DNA from: JAFGHJ01 sp964525555
GTDB lineage: Bacteria > Hydrothermota > UBA3072
Direction of reading: 5' to 3'
Assembly: GCA_964525555.1 (NCBI GenBank)
Contig: CAZGHN010000008.1
Location: 47,244-111,243, forward strand
DNA length: 64,000 bases
Shown: positions 35,890 through 43,882 of the stretch, piece by piece
Position numbering within the stretch: position 1 is the stretch's first letter
Layout of the letters: each line of letters opens with the position of its first letter
Position numbers and translations under genes: made by a program
The notes under the pieces: model-generated
The model's input: only the letters and a program-made list of their open reading frames with translations
Databases searched by the model: none
Told to the model about the DNA's origin: nothing

Positions 35890-36100
35890 AAAAAACCATT
35901 TACCACAGAGTACACAGAGAATAGTAGGATTAGAAGCAGTGAAAGTCAGAAATTCAGGGATTATGGATTAAGCGGTAAGTGTTTTTCCTTAATCCTTGCT
36001 TTTCTTCGAAGCTTCTCATCTAATCCTTAATCCTCGCTTGATAGCCTGCTATTCTGCTAATCCTTAAAAACTATTCAACCTGGATTCGGAGAATCCACCC
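35890..36100. repeat. Composite element in reverse orientation plus mini-hairpin
   Basis: 35893-35922 has octamer words (ACCACAGAGTACACAGAGAA). About 35924-35985 reads AGGATTAGAAGCAGTGAAAG then GGATTAAGCGGTAAG, the reverse complement of the TTACCACTTAATCC...CACTGCTTCTAATCC part of the composite element. GGATTC-GGA-GAATCC lies at about 36082-36096, beside the lexA promoter. Confidence 0.8.
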
Positions 36101-36103
36101 CCC

Positions 36104-36131
36104 TTGACAAATAAAAAACAATCAATATAAT
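36104..36131 (+). promoter_or_regulatory. lexA promoter
   Basis: TTGACA (36104-36109), a 16-bp spacer and TATAAT (36126-36131). The predicted transcription start near 36138 lies at the left end of the palindrome. Confidence 0.88.
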
Positions 36132-36136
36132 AATAA

Positions 36137-36152
36137 GTAAACATATGTTTAC
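36137..36152 (+). promoter_or_regulatory. Candidate LexA operator (SOS box)
   Basis: GTAAACATATGTTTAC is a perfect 16-bp palindrome just downstream of the lexA -10 box. Its core resembles the Gram-positive GAAC-N4-GTTC type (here AAAC-ATAT-GTTT) rather than the E. coli CTGT-N8-ACAG type. Its position supports autorepression of lexA-dinB. Confidence 0.82.
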
Positions 36153-36164
36153 ATAAATAGCCGA

Positions 36165-36722
36165 ATGGAAACAAAAGATAAGATAGTCAAATTTTTAAAA
36201 GAGTTTACGGAGGAAAAGGGTTTCGCCCCAAGTGTAAGGGAAATAGCCGGACATCTTGGTTTTAGAAGTACAAAAGCAATAAAAGTTCACCTCGATGAAC
36301 TTGCACGAAGAGGAATCATCAAAAAAATAAATGGTATAGCTCGAGGAATCAGCTTGCAGGGAATAGGTATACCTATAATAGGAAGAATTGCTGCCGGAGA
36401 ACCCACTTTAGAATTCGAAGGGATAGACGGATATTTCTCTCTGGATAAATGGAGAAACAATTTCCTTTTAAAGGTAAAAGGAGACAGCATGATAGGCGCA
36501 GGTATTCATGAAGGGGATCTTGTTGTTATAGATAGATATAGAGAACCAGTAAAAGGAAATATAGTGGTGGCTCTAGTCGAAGACGAAACAACAGTAAAAA
36601 AACTCGATAGGAAAAACAAAAACTGGATACTAAAACCTGAAAACCCCGATTATCCCATAATAGATAAAAACTTCGAAGTTATAGGGGTAGTGATAGGTGT
36701 TATAAGGAGCTACTATAATTGA
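36165..36722 (+). CDS. lexA: LexA SOS repressor
   Basis: The 185-residue protein has a winged helix (FAPSVREIAGHLGFRSTKAI, VHLDELARRGIIKK). The self-cleavage site is Ala77-Gly78 in GRIAAGEPTLE, with catalytic Ser108 (KGDSMIGAGI) and Lys145 (DETTVKKLDR). It represses DNA damage genes and cleaves itself with RecA-ssDNA. The linker between domains is short, so it is slightly smaller than E. coli LexA (202). There is no strong ribosome site before the ATG. It is coupled to dinB by a 4-nt overlap. Confidence 0.96.
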   Translation: METKDKIVKFLKEFTEEKGFAPSVREIAGHLGFRSTKAIKVHLDELARRGIIKKINGIARGISLQGIGIPIIGRIAAGEPTLEFEGIDGYFSLDKWRNNFLLKVKGDSMIGAGIHEGDLVVIDRYREPVKGNIVVALVEDETTVKKLDRKNKNWILKPENPDYPIIDKNFEVIGVVIGVIRSYYN

Positions 36723-37843
36723 TTTTATACGCAGACCTGGATGCCTTCTTTGCTTCTGTAGAGCAGTCCTTAAATCCTAACCTTAAAGGAAAACCGGTTG
36801 TAGTCGCAGGTGATCCAAGAAAAAGAAGAGGTGTAGTATCAGCGGCTTCCTATGAAGCCAGAAAATTCGGAGTCCATTCCGCCCAGGGGGTGGGAAAGGC
36901 CAGGGAAATTTGCCCCCATTGCATTTTTATACAACCTCATATGAGGATTTACGAAGCTTTTTCGGGTATTTTTTATTCCATACTAAGTGAATATTCCGAC
37001 AAATTAGAAGGAATATCCGTCGACGAAGCATACCTAGATTTATCTTGCTCTCCAAAATTTAACAAGAATCCGGAAGATATCGGTCACGAAATAAAAAATA
37101 AGATAAGAAAGAGCCTCCAGGTAAACGCGACTGTCGGAATTTCAACAAGTAAAACAGTAGCAAAAATAGCCGCGGAACAGGTAAAGCCTGATGGAATTAT
37201 AGTTATCCCACCGGGTAAAGAAGAAGAATATGTTTTTCCTCTCCCTATTTCAAAATTCCCGGGTATAGGAAAACGCTCGGAAGAAGGATTTAACAAGATG
37301 AATATATTTACAATCGGAGACCTTTTAACTTATCCAAGAAGAGAAATATTAGACGCTTTTGGTCTTAACGGAATAAAGTGGATAACGTCTATTTACTACA
37401 GTAAAATAAACAAAAATCAACCGAAAAAATCTATATCCAAATCAAAAACCCTGGAAAAAGATACAAAAAACCTCGATATATTGTATTCTCTATTGTATTA
37501 TTTGACACAAAAAGTAGCCTTAAAACTACAAAAGACAAATGTCTACGCAACAAAAATCTCAGTAACAATTAGGGCTGCCGATTTCAGCGAAAAAAAAGGA
37601 TACAGAAATATACCTCCAACCAATCTCGCGTCCGATATATACCCTATCGCAAAAGAAATTTTCATGCAAATACCAAAAAGATGGGTAAGGCTTATAAGTG
37701 TGCGTGCCTCCGACTTAACAAAAATGCCTTCTCTATTTCAGAATAAAAATAAAGTCAACCTCGAAAGAAAAATTTTCGAGATACGCAGCCGTTACGGCTT
37801 CGATTCCATACTGCCGTTAATTAATATCACAAGAAAACAATAA
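36719..37843 (+). CDS. dinB: DNA polymerase IV (Y-family), TTG start
   Basis: The 374-residue protein starts YADLDAFFASVEQSLNPNLKGKPVVV and contains RRGVVSAASYEARKFGV, GISVDEAYLDLS (catalytic acidic residues), SKTVAKIAAEQVKPDG and FPGIGKRSEEGFNKM (helix-hairpin-helix). A little-finger domain follows. It does error-prone translesion synthesis. The start is TTG overlapping the lexA stop (ATTGA), with AAGGAG ten bases upstream. Co-transcription with lexA behind the palindrome makes it an SOS gene here. A C-terminal clamp-binding motif is not obvious. Confidence 0.95.
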   Translation: MILYADLDAFFASVEQSLNPNLKGKPVVVAGDPRKRRGVVSAASYEARKFGVHSAQGVGKAREICPHCIFIQPHMRIYEAFSGIFYSILSEYSDKLEGISVDEAYLDLSCSPKFNKNPEDIGHEIKNKIRKSLQVNATVGISTSKTVAKIAAEQVKPDGIIVIPPGKEEEYVFPLPISKFPGIGKRSEEGFNKMNIFTIGDLLTYPRREILDAFGLNGIKWITSIYYSKINKNQPKKSISKSKTLEKDTKNLDILYSLLYYLTQKVALKLQKTNVYATKISVTIRAADFSEKKGYRNIPPTNLASDIYPIAKEIFMQIPKRWVRLISVRASDLTKMPSLFQNKNKVNLERKIFEIRSRYGFDSILPLINITRKQ

Positions 37844-37849
37844 ATCGTT

Positions 37850-37990
37850 AGAGGGTTAGAGCGCAGGATATTAATTTTGAATGTTGAATTTTTTCCTAAA
37901 AGCCACTACCTAATACCTATTTTCTAAGCATATACTCATTAACGCATCTACTTTTCTGACTCACTTCATATTCTTAGAATACGAATCGCG
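37850..37990. repeat. Degenerate repeat words before trpS
   Basis: The stretch contains CTACCTAATACCTATTTTCT (heptamer type) and ATTCTTAGAATACGAATCGC, a hairpin word (ATTCT-T-AGAAT) that is also found at 22341-22357 before rnpA. No gene is seen. Confidence 0.55.
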
Positions 37991-37991
37991 C

Positions 37992-38019
37992 TTGACATAA
38001 AATACAAAATCCCTAATAT
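37992..38019 (+). promoter_or_regulatory. trpS promoter
   Basis: TTGACA (37992-37997), a 16-bp spacer and TAATAT (38014-38019). The roughly 110-nt leader contains an octamer repeat array (38083-38112, CTTTGTGCCTTTGTGTCTTA), which would therefore be transcribed. Confidence 0.8.
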
Positions 38020-38134
38020 ACGTGATGTAATGAAACTACAATACAATTACCGTAGAAAAATAAAAGGGAATAAAAAATATTCTTCTTTGTGCCTTTGTGT
38101 CTTAGTGGCTAGAATTAAAATTGGAGGATAATAA

Positions 38135-39142
38135 ATGGCTAAAAAAGTTTCGCTAACCGGTATACAACCAACGGGAATGCCGCATATAGGAAATTACTTC
38201 GGGGCAATAAAACCCGCTTTAGAACTAGCGGAAAACTACGAATCAAGATATTTTATAGCGGACTATCACGCTCTTAACGCAGTAAAAGACAGGGAAAAAT
38301 TAAACTATATGACCTATGAAGTCGCTGCAAGCTGGCTTGCCTGCGGACTGAATCCTGATAAAAGCCTTATATACAAACAATCTGACATATCTGAGACCTT
38401 TGAATTATCTACCATATTGGCCGCCTTTACTCCGAAAGGTTTAATGAATCGAGCTCACGCATACAAAGCTAAAGTAGATGAAAATACAAGCAAAAAAGAA
38501 GACCCTGACGCGAACATAAATATGGGACTTTTCACCTATCCGATTCTGATGGCTGCGGACATCCTCCTGTTTGATAGTGATGTTGTGCCAATAGGAAAAG
38601 ATCAACAACAGCATCTGGAAATGACCGCTGATATAGCCGAAGCCGCAAATAAAAATTATAAAAAAGAACTCTTTAAAATACCCGCTGCAAAAATAGGAAA
38701 GGAAACTCAATATATAGTCGGTATGGACGGCAGAAAGATGAGTAAAAGTTACGACAACGCAATCGAAATGTTTTTACTGGAAAAGAAACTGAGAAAAAAA
38801 ATAATGAAAATCGTCACAAACGCTCAAAGTATTGAAGAAAAAAAGGACCCTGAAAGCTGTAACGTCTTTAAATTATACAAATTATTCGCGACAAAAGATC
38901 AACAAAGAGAATTAGCTGACAAATATCGAGCCGGGGGCATGGCTTATTCTTACGCAAAAGAACAACTCTTCGAAGTGATGAACGAATTTTTAAAGCCCAT
39001 GAGAGAAAAATACGAATATTTCATAGACAATAAAGAAAAAATCGACAACATTCTAAAAGAAGGTTCAAAAAAAGCACGGAAAATAGCAAAAAAGAAGATA
39101 AAATTTCTTAGAAAGGAAATCGGAATAATAAATATCGAGTAA
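38135..39142 (+). CDS. trpS: Tryptophanyl-tRNA synthetase
   Basis: The 335-residue class I synthetase has LTGIQPTGMPHIGNYFGAIK (HIGH box as HIGN), YFIADYHALN, TYPILMAADILLF, VPIGKDQQQHLEMT and DGRKMSKSYDNAI (KMSKS). The C-terminus is Lys-rich. It charges tRNA-Trp. A clear GGAGG precedes the start. It is convergent with cdd, with only 3 bp between the two stop codons. Confidence 0.97.
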   Translation: MAKKVSLTGIQPTGMPHIGNYFGAIKPALELAENYESRYFIADYHALNAVKDREKLNYMTYEVAASWLACGLNPDKSLIYKQSDISETFELSTILAAFTPKGLMNRAHAYKAKVDENTSKKEDPDANINMGLFTYPILMAADILLFDSDVVPIGKDQQQHLEMTADIAEAANKNYKKELFKIPAAKIGKETQYIVGMDGRKMSKSYDNAIEMFLLEKKLRKKIMKIVTNAQSIEEKKDPESCNVFKLYKLFATKDQQRELADKYRAGGMAYSYAKEQLFEVMNEFLKPMREKYEYFIDNKEKIDNILKEGSKKARKIAKKKIKFLRKEIGIINIE

Positions 39143-39145
39143 AGT

Positions 39146-39523
39146 TCAAAGAGAAAAAGGGGAAGGTAAAAGTTTTTTCAGAGTAGTAACTTTAGTATTC
39201 CCATTATTGTTAACAAGTATAATTTCCAAATCTTTTGAAAACTCAGCAAGAAACTGCAAACAGGCACCACAGGGAACAATAAAATCGGTTCCGTCAGCAG
39301 CGATTGCTATTTTTTCGAATTTCTTGCAACCTGCGTTAATAGCGCTTACCGCAGCCACTCTCTCAGCGCAAATAGTCAAAGAATAAGAAGCGTTTTCTAT
39401 ATTAAAACCGCTGAATATACGGTCGTCCGCAAGCAGAGCCGCACCTACTCTAAAATTCGAATAAGGTGCGTATGCCTTTTCTTTTGCCTTTAGCGCCGCC
39501 TCAATCAGTTTGTCTTTTAAAAT
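39146..39523 (-). CDS. cdd: Cytidine deaminase, probable ATT start
   Basis: The only ordinary start codons in the frame are TTG 39379, which gives 77 residues, and a poor CTG (39508). The frame is open upstream to a stop at 39532-39530 and encodes LKDKLIEAALKAKEKAYAPY then SNFRVGAALLADDRIFSGFN and IENASYSL, the conserved first half of cytidine deaminases. Two ATT codons (39526, 39523) begin it; the second gives 125 residues and aligns base for base with B. subtilis Cdd. GGGAAG lies 5' of them. Zinc ligands and catalytic Glu are present: Cys52 and Glu54 (CAER), Cys85 and Cys88 (PCGAC). It deaminates cytidine and deoxycytidine. The 5' end overlaps the upstream lipoprotein gene by about 23 nt. 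Confidence 0.85.
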   Translation of the reverse strand: MLKDKLIEAALKAKEKAYAPYSNFRVGAALLADDRIFSGFNIENASYSLTICAERVAAVSAINAGCKKFEKIAIAADGTDFIVPCGACLQFLAEFSKDLEIILVNNNGNTKVTTLKKLLPSPFSL

Positions 39524-40790
39524 AATGACTTACTTCCCTTACTTTATTACCGGTTAGATCCTTTACTTTTCCTGTAACAAAAGCAGTATAACCGGAAACA
39601 CCAACATGTTTCGAAGTAATAAAACGCACAAAGGTATAACCACACTCATCTCTCACAGATAATTCACCTTCGAGTTCAGGCACATAAATCGAACTGTCGC
39701 TTAAACTCTTGGTATCGATCATTTCGGAAAAAGCAACTTCAAAAGAAGGTCCCAAATTCCTCCAGCTTAAGACCTCCGGCGGGATTGTATCACTGACACA
39801 CTCCGTACTATCATGATTACAATTAAACGTTACGAAGTCCTTCTCAAAAACAACAGAATCATCTTTGCCGAGTTTATTCCCGCTTGTATCCGAAATACCT
39901 CCCAAAACCCTCAGAAGATACCTTCTATCCGGTTTAAGAGGCAAAGAAGGTTCGATAACAACTTTGCCAAAATCGGAAGCCCCAGAACTGTCGATATAAG
40001 TAACGCTTTTTAAAGGTATTTTCTGTTTGTTGTTTTTCTCGACAATTTCGAAATTATTCTTTTTTACGGAAGAGCTATCCACAGCTGAGACAATCGCAGA
40101 AGTATCTAAAATATTCCATGAATAGTCATAAATATACAATGCTATATTCGCATCTGTCCAGATATAAGGAGTTGGATCTCCTCCTATACAAAAAAATACC
40201 TTTGAAGATATAAAAGGCGGAATTTCGTCTTTCGATAAGAAAGACCATTCACCTTTAGAAGCATCCGCTTTTACCGTAACGAAAGGAAAAACAAAATCAT
40301 CATCGATTGGTTCTCCTGCAACTTTATCTCCGTCAAAATCAAAATATTCTCCATTCAATTTGTATATCTCTGTTCCGGAGATTCTTAGTAGATACCCCAT
40401 ATTGTTACTTAACCTATCGCGAGGTTTCAAAACAAGCCTGGTTTTGTCTTTAGAAACATCCCACTCGCGAATATAAGGTATTTTGTTACCATTCAAGTCA
40501 ATTATCCTCATACCTGTAGAAGTCGTATCGATCTCTCCTCTAAATTGCAAACCAATCCAGCTCGATTTATCATATTTCTGTACGCCAACAGAGTCCCTTT
40601 TTTCCAAAATTTCACCATAAATCAATAAAGGAGGAATTACATTTTCTCCCGAAACTCCATACTCTTCTTTTAGTGGAACAGGAGGCCCAATTCTAGCACA
40701 GCTTGCAACGAATAAAATCAGAAAACCGATCAGTAGGTATATAAGTTTTTTTTCAAAACGATTATACAGAAATAATTTAAATTTTTTCAT
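39501..40790 (-). CDS. Lipoprotein with SbsA/Big5-like Ig domains
   Basis: From ATG 40790 the protein has 429 residues. MKKFKLFLYNRFEKKLIYLL precedes a hydrophobic stretch ending in FVASC, a lipobox. Bacterial Ig-like (SbsA/Big_5) motifs appear: SKDKTRLVLKPRDRLSNNMGYLLRI, VVIEPSLPLKPDRRYLLRVLGGISDTSGN, TIPPEVLSWRNLGPSFEVAFSEMID and GYTAFVTGKVKDLTGN. It is probably a surface or periplasmic adhesion or structural lipoprotein. The frame also has ATG 40811, but that lies in the promoter spacer; the start at 40790 falls about 6 nt after the predicted transcription start. Confidence 0.75.
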   Translation of the reverse strand: MKKFKLFLYNRFEKKLIYLLIGFLILFVASCARIGPPVPLKEEYGVSGENVIPPLLIYGEILEKRDSVGVQKYDKSSWIGLQFRGEIDTTSTGMRIIDLNGNKIPYIREWDVSKDKTRLVLKPRDRLSNNMGYLLRISGTEIYKLNGEYFDFDGDKVAGEPIDDDFVFPFVTVKADASKGEWSFLSKDEIPPFISSKVFFCIGGDPTPYIWTDANIALYIYDYSWNILDTSAIVSAVDSSSVKKNNFEIVEKNNKQKIPLKSVTYIDSSGASDFGKVVIEPSLPLKPDRRYLLRVLGGISDTSGNKLGKDDSVVFEKDFVTFNCNHDSTECVSDTIPPEVLSWRNLGPSFEVAFSEMIDTKSLSDSSIYVPELEGELSVRDECGYTFVRFITSKHVGVSGYTAFVTGKVKDLTGNKVREVSHYFKRQTD

Positions 40791-40802
40791 TTTAACAGGA
40801 AC

Positions 40803-40831
40803 AAAGTACATTTAGCTTAATTTATTGTCAA
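40803..40831 (-). promoter_or_regulatory. Promoter giving a very short leader
   Basis: TTGACA (40831-40826), a 17-bp spacer and TACTTT (40808-40803). The predicted start near 40796 leaves about 6 nt before the ATG at 40790. Confidence 0.7.
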
Positions 40832-40839
40832 GGGCAATT

Positions 40840-41070
40840 CGGATTCAAAGAATCCGAATTGAGTCATGAGTCTTGCGTCGAAAAAACCCACCCCACAACA
40901 CCAAATCAATCTCACACAGAGACACAAAGAACACAGAGAAAAAAAGAAAAAATCTACTTTTGTTGTTTAAAACCCATCCCATCTCCATTTTTTTGCATAT
41001 AGGACATATATATAACATAGTTACTTTTGTTATTTTGACTAATGACCAGTGACCAGAGACTGAAGACCGT
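40840..41070. repeat. Mini-hairpin, octamer and heptamer repeats
   Basis: GGATTC-AAA-GAATCC at about 40842-40857, octamers at 40909-40940 (CACAGAGACACAAAGAACAC) and heptamers at 41038-41068 (CTAATGACCAGTGACCAGAG). Confidence 0.8.
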
Positions 41071-41087
41071 TTCCTAAAAAACAAGAC

Positions 41088-41438
41088 CTAATCACCAACT
41101 CTAAACGCATCCTCAAAATGTTCAATATCTTCATCCGCACCTGTTATCGTTATTACATCGAACCTAACATCACATCGGCCATATAAATCATTTGACTGCA
41201 AAAAGAATTTTGCACCCCTTATCATATGTTCTTTTCTTTTTTTATCAATACTCATTAAAGGATCCATGAATTTAGAAGATTTTCTCCTCTTGACTTCTAC
41301 AAAAGCTATAATATCTCCTTTGTTGGAAATAATGTCTATTTCAAATCCCTTACCAATAAAATTACTGGCAAGAATTTTATATCCCTTTCTTTTAAGATAC
41401 CCCACGGCAATATTTTCGCCTTTGTCCTTAAACGCCAT
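41088..41438 (-). CDS. yraN: YraN family (UPF0102) endonuclease-like protein
   Basis: The 116-residue protein is GENIAVGYLKRKGYKILASN, FEIDIISNKGDIIAFVEVKRRKS and MIRGAKFFL. The E-x-D-x(n)-F-V-E-V-K core is the restriction-endonuclease-like motif of YraN. Its cellular role is poorly known. It directly follows rnhB (11-nt overlap), the classic arrangement. Confidence 0.93.
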   Translation of the reverse strand: MAFKDKGENIAVGYLKRKGYKILASNFIGKGFEIDIISNKGDIIAFVEVKRRKSSKFMDPLMSIDKKRKEHMIRGAKFFLQSNDLYGRCDVRFDVITITGADEDIEHFEDAFRVGD

Positions 41439-42033
41439 TTATTATTTCTCGCAGTGGCGAAAAACTCTTCCTATGTATCTTGGTAGGACCATAATCCTTT
41501 ATATTCCTTATATGAACAGCAGTCCCGTATCCTTTATGTTTGGCAAAATCATATCCGGGAAAAACAATATCAAAAAACTCCATTACCCTATCACGCAATA
41601 CCTTGGCAACTATAGATGCGGCACCTATAGCATGAGACAAACTATCGCCACCTTTAATTGCTGTTTGAGAAATAGGTAACTCTGGAATCGGATACCCATC
41701 GACAAGAATCCAATCCGGTATCACAGAAAGCCCTGTTATCGCACGATACATAGCAACAATAACCGAATAATCTATGCCCCAACTATCTATAAGAAAAGAA
41801 TCAACGTATCCAATGCCAACCGAAATTGAATTTTTTAAAATTTCAGGAAAAAGTTTAAGCCTTTTATTGGGTGAAAGCTTTTTAGAATCATCGACGCCAG
41901 GTATATAAACACCTTTTTGGAAAACTACAGCTGCTGAAGCAACCGGACCAGCGAGAGCACCTCTCCCTACTTCATCCACTCCACAAATAAGAGTAGCTTC
42001 GGGAGAAATCCAACTCTCATCTTCAACGGTCAT
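41428..42033 (-). CDS. rnhB: Ribonuclease HII
   Basis: The 201-residue protein carries ICGVDEVGRGALAGPVASAA (catalytic Asp-Glu), DSKKLSPNKR, ILVDGYPIPEL, KGGDSLSHAIGAASIVAKVLRD and YDFAKHKGYGTAVH, all RNase HII signatures. It nicks RNA:DNA hybrids, including single ribonucleotides. It overlaps rplS by 4 nt. Confidence 0.96.
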   Translation of the reverse strand: MTVEDESWISPEATLICGVDEVGRGALAGPVASAAVVFQKGVYIPGVDDSKKLSPNKRLKLFPEILKNSISVGIGYVDSFLIDSWGIDYSVIVAMYRAITGLSVIPDWILVDGYPIPELPISQTAIKGGDSLSHAIGAASIVAKVLRDRVMEFFDIVFPGYDFAKHKGYGTAVHIRNIKDYGPTKIHRKSFSPLREIINGV

Positions 42034-42371
42034 TTCTTTTCTTTTATCTTAGCTGCCTTACCTTCTTTTTCTCTAAGATAGTAAAGCTTAGCTCTTCTCA
42101 CCTTACCCTTTTTAAGAATCTCTATCGATTTTATCCTTGGTGAATTCACGGGAAAAATCTTTTCCACTCCTATACCCTGAGAAACTTTCCTTACTGTGAA
42201 AGTTTTACTTGTTCCCGAACCCTTTATCTTAATAACTATTCCTTCAAAACGCTGAAATCTATCCCTATCACCTCTTAAAACAGAAGTCGTAACCCTTACT
42301 AAATCTCCAGGTCCGAAATCAGGTAAATTCTCCACCAAATGATTCCCTTCTACAATTTTTAAATCGTCCAC
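42030..42371 (-). CDS. rplS: 50S ribosomal protein L19
   Basis: The 113-residue protein has FGPGDLVRVTTSVLRGDRDR, QRFEGIVIKIKGSGTSKTFTVRKVSQGIGVEKIFPVNSPRIKSIE and KVRRAKLYYLREKEGKAAKI, textbook L19. It has normal length and a Lys-rich tail. It sits in the conserved trmD-rplS-rnhB order. Confidence 0.97.
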   Translation of the reverse strand: MDDLKIVEGNHLVENLPDFGPGDLVRVTTSVLRGDRDRFQRFEGIVIKIKGSGTSKTFTVRKVSQGIGVEKIFPVNSPRIKSIEILKKGKVRRAKLYYLREKEGKAAKIKEKK

Positions 42372-42395
42372 TTAAATCTCCTTTTAAACATGATG

Positions 42396-43061
42396 TTAGT
42401 TTTCCATGATATCTTTTCTATATCTTCTTGTTATTTTTATCGCTTCTTGTTTTCTCCAATCCTCAATACTAGCATGATTGCCCGAAAGCAAAACCTCCGG
42501 GACTTCTTTTCCTCTAAATTCTTGCGGTCTTGTATAAATTGGCGAATCTAAAAGACCTCTTTCAAAGGAATCAGTATTCACCGAATCAACATCTCCGACT
42601 GCCCCCGGAAGAAGCCTTGTTATAGCATCAATAACTACCATGGCTGCAACTTCACCGCCACTCAAAACATAATCACCTATTGATATTTCACCATCAACAA
42701 AATCTCTCACTCTCTCATCCACACCTTTATACCGGCCGCAAACCAAACTTAAAAACTTCTCCTTCGATAAATCCCTAGCCATTTTTTGACTAAAATTCTT
42801 ACCACGAGGAGAAAGCAAATATGTTATACCCTTTTTCTTTACACTCTCCAATGCCTCAACTATCGGCTCTACCCGCATTACCATCCCCGGACCACCACCA
42901 TAAGGATAATCATCTACAGTACCGTATGAATCCGAAGAAAAATCTCTTATGTTAATTAAATTAAAAGAAATAATTCCTTTCTCTTTTGCCCTTCCAACAA
43001 TACCTGTTTCCAAAAAAGGGTTAAAAATTGAAGGGAAAATACTAAATATGTTAACTTTCAT
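42396..43061 (-). CDS. trmD: tRNA (guanine-N1)-methyltransferase TrmD
   Basis: The 221-residue SPOUT methyltransferase has DDYPYGGGPGMVMRVEPI, LLSPRGKNFSQ, VCGRYKGVDERVRDFVDGEISIGDYVLSGGE (trefoil-knot SAM site), LPGAVGD and PIYTRPQEFRGKEVPEVLLSGNH. It makes m1G37 in tRNA. rimM, which normally lies between khpA and trmD, is absent; the gap is only 27 nt. No ribosome site is clear. Confidence 0.96.
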   Translation of the reverse strand: MKVNIFSIFPSIFNPFLETGIVGRAKEKGIISFNLINIRDFSSDSYGTVDDYPYGGGPGMVMRVEPIVEALESVKKKGITYLLSPRGKNFSQKMARDLSKEKFLSLVCGRYKGVDERVRDFVDGEISIGDYVLSGGEVAAMVVIDAITRLLPGAVGDVDSVNTDSFERGLLDSPIYTRPQEFRGKEVPEVLLSGNHASIEDWRKQEAIKITRRYRKDIMEN

Positions 43062-43088
43062 CTTAGTTGCCGTGCAGGTAGAAAAATT

Positions 43089-43328
43089 TTATGAAGGTTC
43101 TAAAATTTCGAGAACCGCTCTTTTACCAATTTTCATTGAAGCTGCTGTAACAATCGTCCTTATAGCTTTTGCTGTTTTCCCACCTTTACCTATAATTTTT
43201 CCGATGTCCTTTTTGCTAACTTTGAGTTCATACATTACAGTTCTCTCACCCGCTATTTCTTCTACCTCTACTTTATCAGGTTGGTCCACCAGTGACTTTG
43301 CTATGTACGTTATCAGTTCCTTCAACAT
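43089..43328 (-). CDS. khpA: KH-domain RNA-binding protein KhpA
   Basis: The 79-residue protein is MLKELITYIAKSLVDQPDKV then a single KH domain with DIGKIIGKGGKTAKAIRTIV (GxxG as GKGG). It dimerises with KhpB/Jag, encoded here at 24440. The ATG is preceded by GGAGGAGGT, which lies inside the rpsP coding region. The gene overlaps the end of rpsP by 53 nt in another frame, an unusually long overlap. Confidence 0.95.
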   Translation of the reverse strand: MLKELITYIAKSLVDQPDKVEVEEIAGERTVMYELKVSKKDIGKIIGKGGKTAKAIRTIVTAASMKIGKRAVLEILEPS

Positions 43329-43623
43329 CGCTTACCTCCTCCGTTTTACTTGTAGTACTCTTCTTATCAGTACTCGTACTTTCATTCGCACCTGCGTTCA
43401 ATCTTTTAATCAAGACTTTAACCGCATCAGTCAGTACCGCACCTTTCTCCTGCCACCTTTTGATTCCTTCTTCATCGATTTGAAGTTCTTTCGAATGTGG
43501 ATTATACCATCCTAAACTTTCCAAATACTTACCATTTCTGGGATTTCTGGACTCTATCGCAACAATCCTATAGCTATGCTGTTTTCTTTTCCCCACAGTT
43601 CTCAATCTTATCTTAACAGACAC
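43276..43623 (-). CDS. rpsP: 30S ribosomal protein S16 with C-terminal extension
   Basis: The 115-residue protein begins SVKIRLRTVGKRKQHSYRIV (GTG start behind GGAGGG). EKGAVLTDAVKVLIKRL marks the S16 core end at about residue 76. A Ser/Thr/Lys-rich tail of nearly 40 residues follows (ESTSTDKKSTTSKTEEV), longer than the typical protein, and its last 17 codons overlap khpA. It is first in the rpsP-khpA-trmD-rplS-rnhB-yraN operon. A TTGACA at 43731-43726 with only weak -10 candidates is the likeliest promoter. Confidence 0.95.
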   Translation of the reverse strand: MSVKIRLRTVGKRKQHSYRIVAIESRNPRNGKYLESLGWYNPHSKELQIDEEGIKRWQEKGAVLTDAVKVLIKRLNAGANESTSTDKKSTTSKTEEVSDVEGTDNVHSKVTGGPT

Positions 43624-43739
43624 TTTCCCTCCTTAACTTTCTCTATTATTTAGAGATATTTATGAATTTACTATATCTGTCACATTTAACAAAATTTTGA
43701 TTAAATTAATTAAAATATGCCTTTTTGTCAAGGGCATTT

Positions 43740-43882
43740 AGGATTCCTTTAATTTAAGTCAAATCGTTAAATTGAAAAATTGTTAAATAGGAAAAAACAA
43801 AAAGGTATGGGGCGGCCGATTTGACCTTTCAACAATTCAACAATTTAACTAGTTTTCTGGCTTTTGTGTCTTCGTGGCTAAT
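43740..43882. repeat. GTTAAATA octamers and an octamer array
   Basis: 43757-43795 (TCAAATCGTTAAATTGAAAA) faces an inverted stretch 43829-43852 (CAACAATTCAACAATTTAAC), and 43861-43882 is CTTTTGTGTCTTCGTGGCTA. Confidence 0.75.
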
